Source of the DNA: Heloderma charlesbogerti
Taxonomy: Eukaryota > Chordata > Lepidosauria > Squamata > Helodermatidae
Assembly: GCA_026122225.1 (NCBI GenBank)
Contig: JANEZZ010002360.1
Location: forward strand, 930,001-994,000
Reading direction: 5' to 3'
Length of the DNA: 64,000 nt
In this document: positions 44,401 to 55,190 of the stretch, in pieces
Position numbering within the stretch: position 1 is the first letter of the stretch
How the letters are laid out: each line of letters begins with the position of its first letter
Program-made: the position numbers and the translations under genes
Notes under the pieces: generated by a model
Databases searched by the model: none
The model's input: only the letters and a program-made list of their open reading frames with translations
What the model was told of the DNA's origin: nothing

Positions 44401-47400
44401 TAGCCTATCATGGCTGACTTTGCAAATCTAGCCATGATAGGCTACGTTAATCGTTACGTAGCCTATCACAGGGGCGTTGTTTTTTTTTTTTTACTTTTCT
44501 TGTAATGGCGGTGGCGGCAGCCGGTCGAAAGACCGGCTGCCGCCCCTGCCCCTGACGAAGACCTGCCGAACCGCCGCTGGGACCCGCCGCCGGGAGGGAC
44601 ATTCATGAAAGGTAAGTCCCATCCCGGGGGGGTGGGGGGGGTGGAGAATTTCTCCCCGAACAACCTTCGGAGGACCGAATGCGTTGGCGCTCGGCCCCCC
44701 AAAGTTTCTGGTAGAAATTTTCCCCCATCCCTAGTAAATACTTACATAGCCTATCACAGCTAATGCAGGGACGTCATCTGCATCCCTGTGGAGGCGGTGA
44801 TAGGATACATAAATCTTTATGTAGCCTATCACGGAAAAAAAAAAAAGGAATGCAAATGGCGGTGGCTACAATGGCCGCCATTTGCGTTCCTTTTTTTAGC
44901 CGTAATAGGCTATGTAAATATTTATGTAGCCTATCACAGCAAAAGCGGGGACGCAAATGGCGGATGCTACAGCATTTGCGTCCCTTCGCTGAGCCGTGAT
45001 TAGGGATGGCGGAGAATTTCTCCCCGAAACCTCGGGGGGCCGAGCGCCAATGTGTTCGGCCCCCCGAACAAGTTTCGGGGAGAAATCCTCCGCACCCCCC
45101 CGCCCCCCACAACCCCCCCGGGACGGGACTTACCTTCGCCGAATGTCCCTCCTGGCGGCGGGTCCGGCCGGCGGTTTGGCGGGTGTTCGAGTGGGCAATG
45201 CTATTTACGTAGACTACGGCAAAAATAAGGGCAATGCTATTTGCATTGCCCTTATTTTCGCCGTAGTCTACGTAAAGATTTACATAGACTACAGCGACTA
45301 AATAAGGAACGCGAATGGCGGCTCCCTATGGGGGCCGCCATTAGCGTACGCACTTTTTTTTTTTTAAAGTCACCTGTGATAGGCTACGTGACGATTAACG
45401 TAGCCTATCATGGCTGACTTTGCAGATCTAGCCGTGATAGGCTACGTTAATCGTCACGTAGCTTATCACGGGGGTGGTTTTATTTTTTTTAAAAGAACAA
45501 TGGAGTTTGTGGCCGGGTGAGGCGGGAAGCCTCCTCTCCGGCCTGAATTTCGGCCGGGCGAGGCGGGAAGCCTCCCCCCCTGGCCTGAACTTCGGCTGGG
45601 GCGAGGCGGGAAGCCTCCCCCCCTGGCCTGAACTTCGGCTGGGGCGAGGCGGGAAGCCTCCCCCCCTGGCCTGAACTTCGCGGGGGGAGCCGCGAAGCGC
45701 CTCCCCCCCACCGCGAACAAGCTTCGACGAAAGGTAAGTGCCTTTCGTCCACCCCTAGTCGTGATAGGCTACATAAATATTTACATCCAGATTGACTAAT
45801 CCCATTCAAGAACTGTTCTTTCTAGGGTGACTCGAGTGGAAATAATGGTAGATTTTATCTACACTGTAATGATTTACAATATTGTTATACATCCTTTAAA
45901 TAACCTTGCTTGGACATTTGCAAAATGATGACGGCAGAATTTGCAAGTAGGAGTAGTAAAAATTAGTGCTGTATCACATTGGAAAATAACAAAGTCTAAC
46001 ACTTCCAAATGACTTCAGGCTGCAATCTGAAACAGACTTCCTAGGGAGTTTTCAGTGGAATAATTATGGGTATATTTCTGGGGAAAAGGAAAGAAATGCT
46101 GGTCGTATTTGTGAAGATTTTGGAGACCTATGTAGGCGGCCCTGAGGAATTTCAACCCTTTCCCTGTCTGCAGTGGCACCTTTGAGATGTAAAACGTGTT
46201 TTGGCTGTGGCGAAAAATGCAGACCTCAAGATGTGAGGTCCGAGCAGTGCAAACCGGGTCAAGATGCTTGCCTTACCTTCATTCTTCATACAACAACAGG
46301 TGAGTGGGAAGTGCTTTCAGTCCATTTCACATATGTAAGATCTTATTTAAGGAAACTGAGAAAACGTAATAATCAGCATGATGGCCACGTAAGCATAAAT
46401 CATAAGCTTTTCTGTGGTTACATTCCTAGATGTGAGAGGAAATGTAACGTAAATTTGAGATTAGCTAAAAGAAATGCTGTTGATGAAGCTGACATTAAAA
46501 TGGCACAAGCAAGAGAGCTCACTGGATGGTGAGCATTGCCGCTTGAATAATAAGACTCTTCCACAACATCCTCCAGTACTCTACTTTTGTTTCATAATCT
46601 AAACTAAAACGTTCTAAGGCTAAAATCCTGTGCATGTTTAAAGAGAAAAAAGTCCTATAACTCCCAGTACTCCAAGCCTGGGTTCAACACAGTTCTTATT
46701 TGGAAATGGTTTTAAGACCCAGCTGCAGAAAGGAGACTTAGACCTATCTTCAGAACTGAGATTAAGGTTTGATCCAGTATATGCTTACCTGAGAGCAAGC
46801 ACAATGGACCTCAATGGTGCTTATAGCTGAGCAGACACGTGTACCTCTGCATGGTAAGTAAGGAGGGGTGAATCTGACCGTTCCACTTACTCATGGATTC
46901 AATTTTTAAAAAATCTTTCTCTCTCTCCTGAATATGAAGGACTTCACGCATTTTAGTAAATGCTTATCAAAAATGATCCAAAACAAGACTCTCATCCCTC
47001 TGCAACAGCCAAATTCAATAGGGACAGCTCTTCCCATCATGGAGAGGACCATGCTGTGGCTGTCTGCCATGTAGCTGTTAAAGAAGAGAAACCTGTCAGG
47101 TTTCTGACAAAACCCACTTTCCTTTCCATCCGGGTGTCTGGAGGTGGGGGCAGGCGATCTGTCCCTCCCCCTGGAATCCTGCCCAGCCAGCTCTGCTCCA
47201 CGGCGAGTCCACAGAGCCACTGGCCAGGGCTGCCCACAGCTGGACTTCTCTCTGCTGCCGGGCTGCGGCCGCAAATGGCATCCTGTGTAGGGGATGCCAT
47301 TTGCGTCCCTGCCCTTGGCTGTCATTGGCTATGTAAATATTTACGTAGCCTATCACGGCAAAGAGCAGGGACGCAAATGGCGTAGCGGGGAGATTAGCCA

Positions 47401-50400
47401 AAGAATGAACAGTAAAGAAAGTGAGGACACAAACTGAAACCTAACAACTGGAAGAGAGAGGTAAGAATCTAGGAGAAGGATTTGAGGGAAAGGGAAGACT
47501 AAGAAATGTAAGGGTGCAATCCTATGCATGTTTAAACAGAAAAAAGTCCTACAGCTCCCAGCATTGCCCAGCCAGCTTTGCATAGGATTGTGTCGTAACA
47601 AAATTTTGCTAGAAATTTAAAGAATCTAGCAAAAGGATATAAGGGAAAGGGAAGACTAAGACATGGAATTGAGGAGTGCTGGGTAGTTACTGGGAAATGG
47701 ACTTGTGGGGGTAGAGCAACTCTAAGCATGGTGATGACTTCATACCTACATCTCCTTTTACAAGACGTTACTGGGGAAGAGACTGGGGTTGCTGCTCTCA
47801 GTTGCAGCACAAGTTCCTCATCATGTCTGGCCCTGAATTCACAGAAGATAGACCAGAAAAGCTTCATGCTGTAGGTGCCACAATGGCTGCCAATCTCTGT
47901 GCAGCAACTTCCTGCTTTCTTAGTTGAGCACTTGCGTTCTAAGCCAAGAAGTTTTCCTCTTTTCGTGAATCGATGCACAGGCAGAGCAAAGTCAGTAGTA
48001 CAGATGGACCTCTGTAAGCCCCTGTAACAGAAGAGTGAGTAGAGGGAAAGATTGACAGCTGCTGAGTCTAGAAGAGGATGTTGGGTGGAGTTAGTTGGTG
48101 TTAGAGAAAGTCAAATGGAAGGAGGACAAGGTCATTTAGGGAGTGGCCAGGGAAGGAAGAGGTTGGTTAGGATGGACAGAGATAATGAGAGGAAATAGGG
48201 TTGAGCGGTCATTCAGTTAAGTAGAATAAGAGCCAGGGAGTGAATGTGAAGGGTGAGAGAGAAGGTACTGAAACCAGATATGTGGTGTTAGTTTTTTTTA
48301 GAACATTATTATGATTATTTATCAATTATTGTTTGTTCTTAATCTATTTCTTTAGTTTTTTTAAAAAACTTCATTTAGTTTTGACAATATACATAGAACA
48401 CCATACACAATAATCAACAAGTTCCATCATATAAAATAAGACTAATAAACAAAAAAGAGGGAAAAGAAGAAAAAGAGAAAAAGAAAAGAAAAAGAAAACA
48501 CATCTCACCCCATGTACTAAGTATATTAAGAGTAGAGTCCTATTGCGGTCTCTAACGCCAGACCTACACCTTGTGCCACATCGTTACGATCCCATCATGG
48601 TAACACTACATCCCTCTTGCGCATTTATACCTTGGAAGGCACACAATGACCTTTGTTGCAGTAAATTAGATAATGTGGAATAAAAAGCAGGAAATACCAC
48701 GATAACGGCATACAGAATGTGCAATGTGCCCCAACACTTATCAGTGCACTTCAGTACCGTTATAAAGCAGTAGCGTAGATCTAGCCTAAATCACAGTAGT
48801 TGGTGGCAGGTGGTGTTTTTGGGGCATCCTGGGAAAAGTCTGGAGCCAGTGATCTGTACAGGCCAGGGCCCTATGGGGGTCCCCTCGATTACATGGCATG
48901 ATCATGTCTGTTACAAGATGAAGCTGGAGAATATGTGACCTATGATGGGGCGTTAACATGAGTCATGACTCAGTGAAGGTGGTGTTGGGGAGCATGTCAG
49001 CTGGATGGTGGGGCAATTATCCATCTTGCTGTGGTCAGGACTGGAAGGACGACTTGCATCTATTTGAACTTCAGTGAATTTTCGCTCACTTTCAGAAGAT
49101 GCTGTGAAAAACTGTAACTTGTGCTGATCAATTTTTAATCAATAATCTTAAGAAATAACTTGCCAGATTCAATTATTTACACAAAACTAAACCTTCCGAA
49201 CTGGCTAACATACAAAGCTCAGAGCATTCGTAACTGACAAATATAAGTTAAGGGCAGATGGACTTCTTTGTTTTTTGCCAGTCTAGACATTTTTTCCCGA
49301 TTCTCTTTCACAGAGACATTTCCAGTCAGTGTGGCTTACAAAGGGTGTACCAGCCAAAGACATTGTTATCAAGGTTCTCTTGCCTGGACAGCAGGAAAGG
49401 GTAAATACCTCCTGGCAGAATCCCAGTGCTGCCAGACTGATGAGTGCAATGTACAAGATCTCCACTGTAAGTATATGCATCTACTTAGACATTGTCTCAG
49501 TCAACCAATATCTGCTCCCATCGGTAGTACATGCCCTGGTCTCCTCTCGTTTAGACTACTGTAATGTGCTCTATGTGGGGTTACCCTTGAAGACAGTTCG
49601 GAAGCTGCAGCTAGTGCAGAACATGGTGGCTCACCTCATTAAAGGCAGCCGCTGGCGAGATCACATCACTCCAGTGCTGAAGGAGCTGCACTGGTTACAA
49701 GGTGTCTTCCGGGCCAAATTTAAGGTGTTGGTTTTGACCTTTAAAACCCTATATGGTTCTGGCCCAGCCTATCTCAAGGAGCGCCTCCAGCAACACCAGA
49801 TAGGCTGCTCAACAAGATCAGCCTCGGATGGCCTTCTCTCTGTCCCATCAGCCAGGACAGCTAGACTGGTTGGGACAAGGGAGAGGGCCTTCTCTGTAGT
49901 AGCCCCCACTCTGTGGAACTCCCTCCCTAGGGAACTCCTCCATGCCCCCTCTTTAATGAGCTTCCACCACGCATTAAAAACATGGTTGTTCAGGCAGGCA
50001 TTTGGGGTGGGCTAGGGTAATTTTAGAAATGTGATGTTTTTAATGTTGAATTTTATTGTATGAACTGTTTTTATTGTTGTACATCGCCCAGAGTGGCTAG
50101 GTGACCAGCCAGATGGGCGATTAATAAATTTAATATATAAATAAATAAAATTTCTGTAAAAAGCCAGTTGCAAAAATTCCAGCACAAAAAAGAGAAGCCA
50201 GGATGAGACTACACAGAGAGGCGGTTGCTTGGTTCTCGATGGTTGAGGGCACTAGGGCCTGGGAGCAGGAATGTCTGAACTTGACTCCCCCCTGTGTGAG
50301 TTTCCACCATTCATTTCTATGTGCAAAAGCAAAGACTTGCATTTGGAGACACTGTTGCAGTGAGTGCAGAACCTGCCCTTTAATCCCTGCACTGTGTGTC

Positions 50401-53400
50401 TCACCAACAGGAATATCATATGGGGTGCTACTGTCGTGCTAAGGGTATCTTACCCCTTCTGGTCAGTGCAATATGGAAACTCAAGTACCCCCCCCCCCCG
50501 CACACACACATGCACACAGATCCCAAGATAATGATGGCTGTGATGCCAGTTAGAAATAGACAACTGGAATCCTGGAACTAAGACAATTGTTTTCCATTAT
50601 TAATTTTTAATCAGAATCTTTCTTTCTTTCATGAAGAAGATTTTGTTTAATATTTGGGATAATTACAGAGAAGAACCAAGAAATTTCTGCATAACTGACA
50701 ATCTTCTTGCAGATTGCTATGCAGTAATGCTGAAATATTTTTAATGGTGTCTTAGGCCCATTCTATTAAAAGAAGAAAGTTACCCCAGATCTATACGGTC
50801 CCAGCTGCAGGATTAGGAAAATTCAAAACCGTCACAATGAGGCAAATTTGTTAAAGTAAAAAAAAAAAGGTGAATGGAGGTGCTGGAGGCTGGAGCGCTA
50901 CATCCATTCAGGGAAGCCTTGGTTCTGGACTGGGACTTGTTCCTGGATAACCACAGTCAAGACCCCTATATGGACCAATCTGTTCTTCTTGAGGGACAAT
51001 GCCTTCATGAATGAAAAGAGAGTTAGACTTGGGCCTGGCCTTGACAGATGGTGGGCTGTTTTTCTCCACAGATTGCATAGGAACCCCAAAGAATCGCACT
51101 CCTCTTACTTGAGAAGCCTCAAGTATTACTACTTTTTACATTACTACTGTTTGGGCAGATCGCACATCTTCACAAAATTACCATTCCCACAATTCTTAGT
51201 GGGGCGTCATGACACTTAAAAGTATTATACTATGACTACAATTGTGCAGTGTAGCTAGGATACACATTAGCCCCTTTAGGCACTTTTAAAAGGAGCGTTC
51301 GGTGCTAAAATCAACCGGAAGCCCTCGGAGCTAGGAAGGAACACCTCCTTGTTTAACCTCCTCTGAGATAGCAGGACCTTCCAGATCAACGTAATCAATC
51401 CAGAGAACATTACACCCACAAGCAGAAGGCAGGAAGACTGCAAGAAGTGTTTGTAGAACCAGAGCTCCCACAGAAAAAGAATGTCCCAGACAAAAGGTTT
51501 CGGTGATTCAAAGAACAGTTGAAAAATATTTGTCATTTCACTGTATGGCTCAGTGTATGGGTGATGCAGCTGTCTTTATGACTGAACATTGTGGGAGAGA
51601 CTGTAACAGATGTGGGGGGAAATAGGATGGTCATGGAAGCAAATACTCACTCTATGGGTTGGTTTTGCAGTGCCAGATTATGACACCCTTCCACTCAATG
51701 GGGTGCGGTGCCCAGCTTGCTTCGCAACAGATACAGATTACTGCGACAGCCAGGAGACAACCATCCAGTGCCGGGGCTCTCAGAAGCACTGTGCCAGCGG
51801 TCTTCTTGATTTCCGTCTACGTGAGTAGAGTTAGCAGTCAGCATGGGGGCATGAGAAAGTCCACACTGCTTCTCTCATTCTGTCTGGCTTGCTTGGTTTA
51901 ACATTCTCTGTTTCGTTTTATTTATTGCATTACTAGACTGCACAATAGCTCCCTGCATGGTTGACACAGCTTAAACTACTAATATATCTAAAAGCAATGT
52001 GCAGAAATATAACCATTTTAAAACAGTCGAGAGTAATACATTTTATTTTAAGCAAAGAAGTGCCTTTGCTTAGGACAAAAACTTACATTACCAGTCTTAT
52101 CCTCTGCACTGGATGGCAGGAAGGTGAAGGCTCCCAATTCTATGGATGGAGCAGAGGAACTGCTGGTTGTACTCCTCCCTGCTTGTCCGCATTCATACAT
52201 CAAGCCTTCGTTTCACAGCTCATTGGGCCTTTTATTCAGGATTTGGCAGCAGAGTACCTGACCTGTCACACATCCGACAGACCTCCGAGAACAGCTACTG
52301 TTGTTGGTTCTTGTATTTAAATGACTGCCTTGTATGTGCGCTCATGGCCTTTGCTGCAGTGAGACCTGGGGTGGTGGTATCTTCCTGACGGACCCAGGGG
52401 CCAGTCCTTCAGCATGGTTGTCCTACTTATGATGGTCTTGGAACAGGTCTCCAGGGATCCCGTCAGGCTCAGTTCAAATAGCAACATCAGTCGGCAGTCA
52501 AACGTCCAGCACAGGGAGATCCAGGGAAGAGCTAAGTTCGCAGGGAAAACAAGGCGGGGATCCCTGAGTCTGAAACATCTGCCATGAAGTCCAAGAGAGG
52601 GCTAAAACTATGTTGTGGACGTTAGGGTTGATGGCTGTCTCCCCTGATGGCCCAGGCCCCCCCGATCTGCCTTCAGGCCCCCTGGGTTCTCCATGTCATC
52701 CACCAAAGAGGAGTCCTCCAGAGGAAGAATGACAAGGGTGCACAGGGGAATTCAAGGCAGGAGTCCAAGAGCTGGAACTCAGCTGTTGTGCCAGCACCCA
52801 GTGTCTGGACCTGAAAGCTTTTAAGCCTGAGCCTTCAGATCCCTACCTAGAGCACAGCTGCAGGCCATTGATGCTCATGAGTATACCTTTACTCCTGAGG
52901 AGTCATTATTCCTTAAGCAGACACTCTGTCCTATTCCAGGTAGGTCAGACTTACCATTAAGGTAACTGAGGGGCAAATTCAAGGGCAGCTCAATGAACAA
53001 ACAAAAGCCAAAGGCACAGTTTCACCAGACAGTCTCCAAAAGCAAGGTGTGACCAAGGTCAACATCCAGGAGATCAGTCAAGTGAAAGCACAGTCCAAAA
53101 GCAGAGTCAAGCAGGATTGAGGTGATCAGTAGCAAGGAAGTCCAAATACAAGGTGGGGTCAAGGAACCAAGAGCAAAAGGCACTGGAAGCTGAGGTAAAG
53201 TGTTGTTTTCAACAGCTCTCAAGTTCCAGCTGAGAGCTGATATATCCAGAGCACCCAGAGCCCCACCCAGGGCTCAGCTGAAGTTCCTCACTGGCTTGTG
53301 AAAAGAGTCCTCCTCATGAAGAAGGCCTTACCCATGAGGACTCCAGTTGCTGTGGTTCTTGAGGCATGTGCTTTGCCTCTGGATGGTGTCCTGGTGCTGG

Positions 53401-53918
53401 AGTGTTCTTGGATGAGGTGGATGCTCAGCCTCTTCCTTAGAGTCTATGGGGGATGGATGGTCCTTAGGGGCCTGATCCAGGGATTCCTCAGTGTTCACCA
53501 GTACTGGAGAACATGGCGTGTAGTTTCCTTGGAGGTGCCAGGGGTGCCAATGTCAGAATGACGCACAGGGCCATGGGACTCCACCGTCTCAGACTCCTCC
53601 TCATCCAATGACATCCATGGCAATGGTGCACAAACCTGCCCTGGCTCCAGTGCTTGGGGGTGGGGGAGGTCTGTCAAGACCCCTCATTGTTTCACAATAT
53701 CTACATGATATCATTCTCACATGCATGTTCTCCTTTTTTCCTTTCCAGTTGGATTACCTTATAGGACCATTGCTGCAAAAGGCTGTGCAAACAAGGCTGT
53801 ATGTTCCTTACCCCTTGGAGAGGGAAAATTAGCTAATGGCTTAGTGGCATTCAATCACTATGAACTGCAATGCCAAGATTTGAAAGGATTGCCCAAGCAG
53901 CCCAAAGAGGAGGTGTAG
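32365..53918 (+). CDS. PLI-gamma-like secreted two-domain Ly6/uPAR protein, copy B (five exons)
   Basis: Joining 32365-32413, 46174-46299, 49314-49466, 51671-51820 and 53749-53918 gives 215 codons and a TAG stop. Exon lengths and phase-1 introns are the same as in copy A. The signal peptide is MKALMSVCILFVLLSP. Domain 1 (about 20-109) has the same 11 cysteines as A, including the extra Cys28, and the CCQTDECNVQD closure. Domain 2 has Cys123, 126, 134, 143, 150, 172, 178 and 201, thus keeping the CxxC that A lost and lacking A's Cys203; the C-terminus is Lys/Pro/Glu-rich (KQPKEEV). No N-X-S/T sequon remains, against four in A. Promoter, splice sites and poly(A) signal look intact, so I take it as functional. 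Intron 1 is about 13.8 kb of nested transposons. The role in PLA2 binding is inferred from the family. Confidence 0.9.
32741..32763 (+). repeat. (AG)n microsatellite
   Basis: Run of AG dinucleotides in intron 1 of copy B; copy A has only GAGAGAGA at the same place (7960). Confidence 0.9.
33205..34744 (-). pseudogene. CR1-c ORF2 reverse transcriptase region
   Basis: Two frames, 34744-34250 and 34176-33205, with a frameshift between. Visible are PDDWRRANVVPFFKKG and NYRPVSLTS (fingers), YLDFSKAFDKVPHDIL (block A), VLGPVLFN, the catalytic FADDTKLGG, and LECWAENNRMTFNRDKCQVL. The C-terminal part resembles 5924-6310. Inactive because of the frameshift and the missing upstream continuity. Confidence 0.9.
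35080..38795 (-). mobile_element. BovB (RTE) LINE, nearly complete, with one PAT inside
   Basis: Target duplication ACAAATGGTGT at 35069-35079 and about 38796-38806; (GTT)n at the 3' end (35078-35089). Minus-strand pieces in order: endonuclease (38714-38193, with LGISELKWTGMGEFNS and FIIGDWNAKVGS), linker and RT fingers (38033-37166), RT core (36205-35705, with FIDYAKAFDCVDHNKLW, KGVRQGCILSPCLFNLYAE and RYADDTTIMAE), C-terminal part (35694-35101). Frames are separated by shifts and stops, so it is inactive. Net length is about 2.9 kb. Confidence 0.95.
36313..37157. mobile_element. PAT palindrome element in BovB
   Basis: 845 bp, TAGGGGTGGACGAAAGTCAC...GCGATCCCTA, with a perfect duplication AGCTTGTA (36305-36312, 37158-37165). 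Palindromes: 36515-36555, 36574-36614, 36690-36728, 36804-36844, 36861-36901, plus paired AAATGGCGGCCCCCAT blocks. Donor match GCAAAG|GTAAGT at 37034. Because it lies in BovB, PAT was active after this BovB inserted. Confidence 0.95.
38843..39603. mobile_element. PAT element nested in the outer PAT
   Basis: 761 bp with duplication GCCATGAT / GTCGTGAT (38835-38842, 39604-39611; 6 of 8). The target is the outer element's own palindrome, cut between GYCRTGAT and AGGCTA. Internal palindromes at about 39110-39148, 39225-39260 and 39322-39362. Confidence 0.85.
39934..40967. mobile_element. PAT palindrome element, longest uninterrupted copy
   Basis: 1034 bp; duplication ACCTCAGC / ACCTCTGC (39926-39933, 40968-40975). 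It holds palindromes at about 40190-40230, 40305-40345, 40405-40446, 40505-40545 and 40620-40660, alternating with AACGCAAATAGCG..CGCTATTTGCGTT blocks. Near the right end the segment GGATTCTTTA is repeated at 40832, 40861 and 40910. Confidence 0.9.
40971..41930 (-). pseudogene. CR1-c ORF2 endonuclease region
   Basis: Minus-strand APE-type endonuclease: [56 protein letters not shown]. The terminal catalytic SDH of this family reads SNH here (ESNHVILQF), while the plus-strand copy at 62480-62530 keeps SDH. The frame is otherwise open across about 320 residues, so it decayed late. Confidence 0.9.
41931..42901. mobile_element. PAT palindrome element in CR1-c
   Basis: 971 bp, TAGGGGTGCACGAAAGTCAC...GCCATACCTA; perfect duplication GTCATAAT (41923-41930, 42902-42909). 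Its organisation closely follows 36313-37157: triple GGCCGGGGGGGAGGC-type arm, palindromes with ACGATTAACGTAGCC and ATCGTCACGTAGCC variants, donor GCAAAG|GTAAGT near 42765. Confidence 0.95.
43509..43735 (+). mobile_element. short CR1 3' end inserted in CR1-c
   Basis: CTTCCTGACGGTTAGAGCAA...GGCATTCAAGATGAGGCTGG... ending in (ATTCTATG)n. Opposite strand to its host; the ORF1 sequence continues on both sides (GTGCAGG / AACCTTTCAG). Confidence 0.85.
44142..44733. mobile_element. PAT element inserted at a palindrome centre
   Basis: 592 bp with a perfect duplication GTAAATAC (44134-44141, 44734-44741), which is the loop of the host palindrome (GGCTATGTAAATAC|TTACATAGCC). Confidence 0.95.
45001..45757. 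mobile_element. PAT element inserted in a palindrome arm
   Basis: 757 bp with duplication GCCGTGAT / GTCGTGAT (44993-45000, 45758-45765; 7 of 8). Insertion point GYCGTGAT|AGGCTA, the same as for 38843-39603. The right arm has four near-identical GGCCTGAACTTCGGCTGGGG units (45530-45690). Confidence 0.92.
46174..46299 (+). CDS. copy B exon 2, first half of LU domain 1
   Basis: Acceptor CTGTCTGCAG|TGGC, donor CAACAG|GTGAGT. Same six cysteines as copy A; the A sequon NTT is HTT here. 46300-47134 downstream is intron 2 shared with A. Confidence 0.9.
47135..47392. mobile_element. PAT fragment in intron 2 of copy B
   Basis: One palindrome (47318-47358: GGCTATGTAAATATTTACGT AGCC) with GCAAATGGCATCC/GGATGCCATTTGC flanks. 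Both termini are unrecognisable. Confidence 0.7.
47511..47596. mobile_element. short inverted-repeat element
   Basis: GTGCAATCCTATGCATG ... TTTGCATAGGATTGTG, 86 bp. Same family as 10571-10690. 47597-49313 otherwise aligns with intron 2 of copy A. Confidence 0.7.
49314..49466 (+). CDS. copy B exon 3, second half of LU domain 1
   Basis: Acceptor CTCTTTCACAG|AGAC, donor CCACT|GTAAGT. By hand count it differs from copy A at 34 of 153 positions, while the last 74 bases of the preceding intron differ by 3 substitutions and one gap. Confidence 0.9.
49493..50155 (+). mobile_element. L2-group LINE 3' end just after exon 3 of copy B
   Basis: The frame gives VVHALVSSRLDYCNVLYVGL, TPVLKELHWLQGVFRAKFKV, then ERAFSVVAPTLWNSLPRELL. 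The 3' end is CGCCCAGAGTGGCTAG...GATGGGCGATTAATAAAT with an AATAAA-type tail. It starts 26 bases after the exon-3 donor; intron homology with A resumes at 50156 (AAAAAGCCAGTTGCAAAAAT). Confidence 0.88.
50156..51670 (+). other. rest of intron 3 of copy B
   Basis: Mostly alignable with intron 3 of copy A (50156-50580 with 14200-14600; 50880-51540 with 17040-17750). Contains a C-rich run (50488-50500). No other gene seen. Confidence 0.6.
51671..51820 (+). CDS. copy B exon 4, first half of LU domain 2
   Basis: Acceptor GGTTTTGCAG|TGCC, donor CTAC|GTGAGT. Has the CxxC start (Cys123, Cys126) and the CDSQxTTxQCRG core shared with A. Confidence 0.9.
51821..53748 (+). other. intron 4 of copy B
   Basis: The first 550 bases align with copy A (17970-18500). 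52480-53690 resembles parts of 18500-18780 and contains no recognised coding domain; probably an older repeat present in both copies. Copy A has a BovB in its counterpart. Confidence 0.5.
53749..53918 (+). CDS. copy B exon 5, end of LU domain 2 and stop
   Basis: Acceptor CTTTCCAG|TTGG. Encodes residues 160-215 with Cys172, 178 and 201; TAG at 53916-53918. The C-terminus QCQDLKGLPKQPKEEV differs from A's ECQCANRTSTQPEALL. Confidence 0.9.
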
Positions 53919-54168
53919 ATAGAAGACAGCAAAGCCACCTTCCTCTCTGTGTATTCCACCATTTGCAGAACTCGGGAGTACGTTGTGGCCCTAGAGGCGA
54001 GAGCAGTGAGGGTCTGGGAAGTTTTTAGTTTTGTTCTTAGACCCTGGTTGAGGGTCAGTCATATTTTTTGGGGGGAGATTATAGAACTTTTAGATATGCT
54101 TTTTTAGAGCCTCCGTCCCAAGAAAATATGGTTCATGGGTTAGTTTACACTGAGTCATGATCATTCAA

Positions 54169-54174
54169 AATAAA
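54169..54174 (+). terminator. polyadenylation signal of copy B
   Basis: AATAAA in TTCAAAATAAATT, 250 bases after the stop, aligned with copy A. 54175-54719 continues the downstream flank shared with A. Confidence 0.7.
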
Positions 54175-55190
54175 TTTATATGGCAAATAAAGTCTGTGTT
54201 TTGTATATTTTACTCATTTATATTTGCTGACGGAGAGAGTGGTGATTCAAGGTGCCATTTAGGGCTTGGGTTTGTGCAGGAGAAATGGTTCATTGACCTA
54301 AGATGCTTGAGGCTCTTGACTGTCCCCCACGAGGGGCAACTGATCCAATTCTTGGGAACCAAAACCATCTCCACACCATCTCTGGATGCTGCCATCATGG
54401 AGCACTACTCTGAGCCCAGGTATCCTGGGCCAAGTCTGGCACTCCAGTCACTCCTCTGCACTGGTTGATGCAGGTGACCCGTCAATCTGTTCCCAGGCCA
54501 TGTTTGGGCCTCTGCAGAACAGGATCCCTGTATCATGGTTTGATGATGGCACAATACGCCGTCTTCTCTGACACAGTGTGAATGGGGAACTGTGTGTGTG
54601 GGCAACATCCAGAGTTCAGATTATTCTTGCTGCTCAGTCCCAAAGGAGGAAGAGCTCCATATCCTGTTATTAGGTCTAGCCAAAAGAAGAGGGCAAAGGG
54701 GTCACACACACACTGTAAATCCTATTCTACCATCTGGACTTGTAGGCATAAAGGAGAAGTCCCAGAAAACAGGGTCTGCTGCTGCTGGTGAACGGGGCCA
54801 TTTGGAGCATGTGCGTGGGGATGCTCCTGAGGAATAGGTTTAGAGAATGCATACAGATGGGGGGGATAATCCACTTGGTGGAATTCTGGGAGATGTGGCC
54901 AATGTTCAATAATCCTAGTTCGAATGGTACCAGAGGTTTTTCCTACATACAATAACCCACATGGACAAATAATAACATAAATAACTCGCTTGGTCGCACA
55001 ATTGGAAAAATGATGTAATTCAAAATGTCGATGATCCATGGGATGTTCAAAGACTTTGATTGGTAAGGAAAGATCACATACAGAGCAGCCCCCTCATTTA
55101 TAATGCCCACAAGGTGATGCTACATGTTGTACAGATGGGTCACTATCCGAGTGTACTAGAAAGTGTCTAAGGTTTTTTGTCCATCTAAAT

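Larger units (their letters stand above)
43918..45790. mobile_element. outer PAT element with two PATs nested in it, right end lost
   Basis: It starts TAGGGATGGCGGAGAATTCC after CTTCAGCC. Two further PATs sit inside its palindromes (44142-44733 and 45001-45757). After the second, the outer palindrome resumes (GTGATAGGCTACATAAATAT) and stops at about 45788, where intron-1 sequence shared with A (8893) begins. The missing right end marks the deletion junction. Confidence 0.8.
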
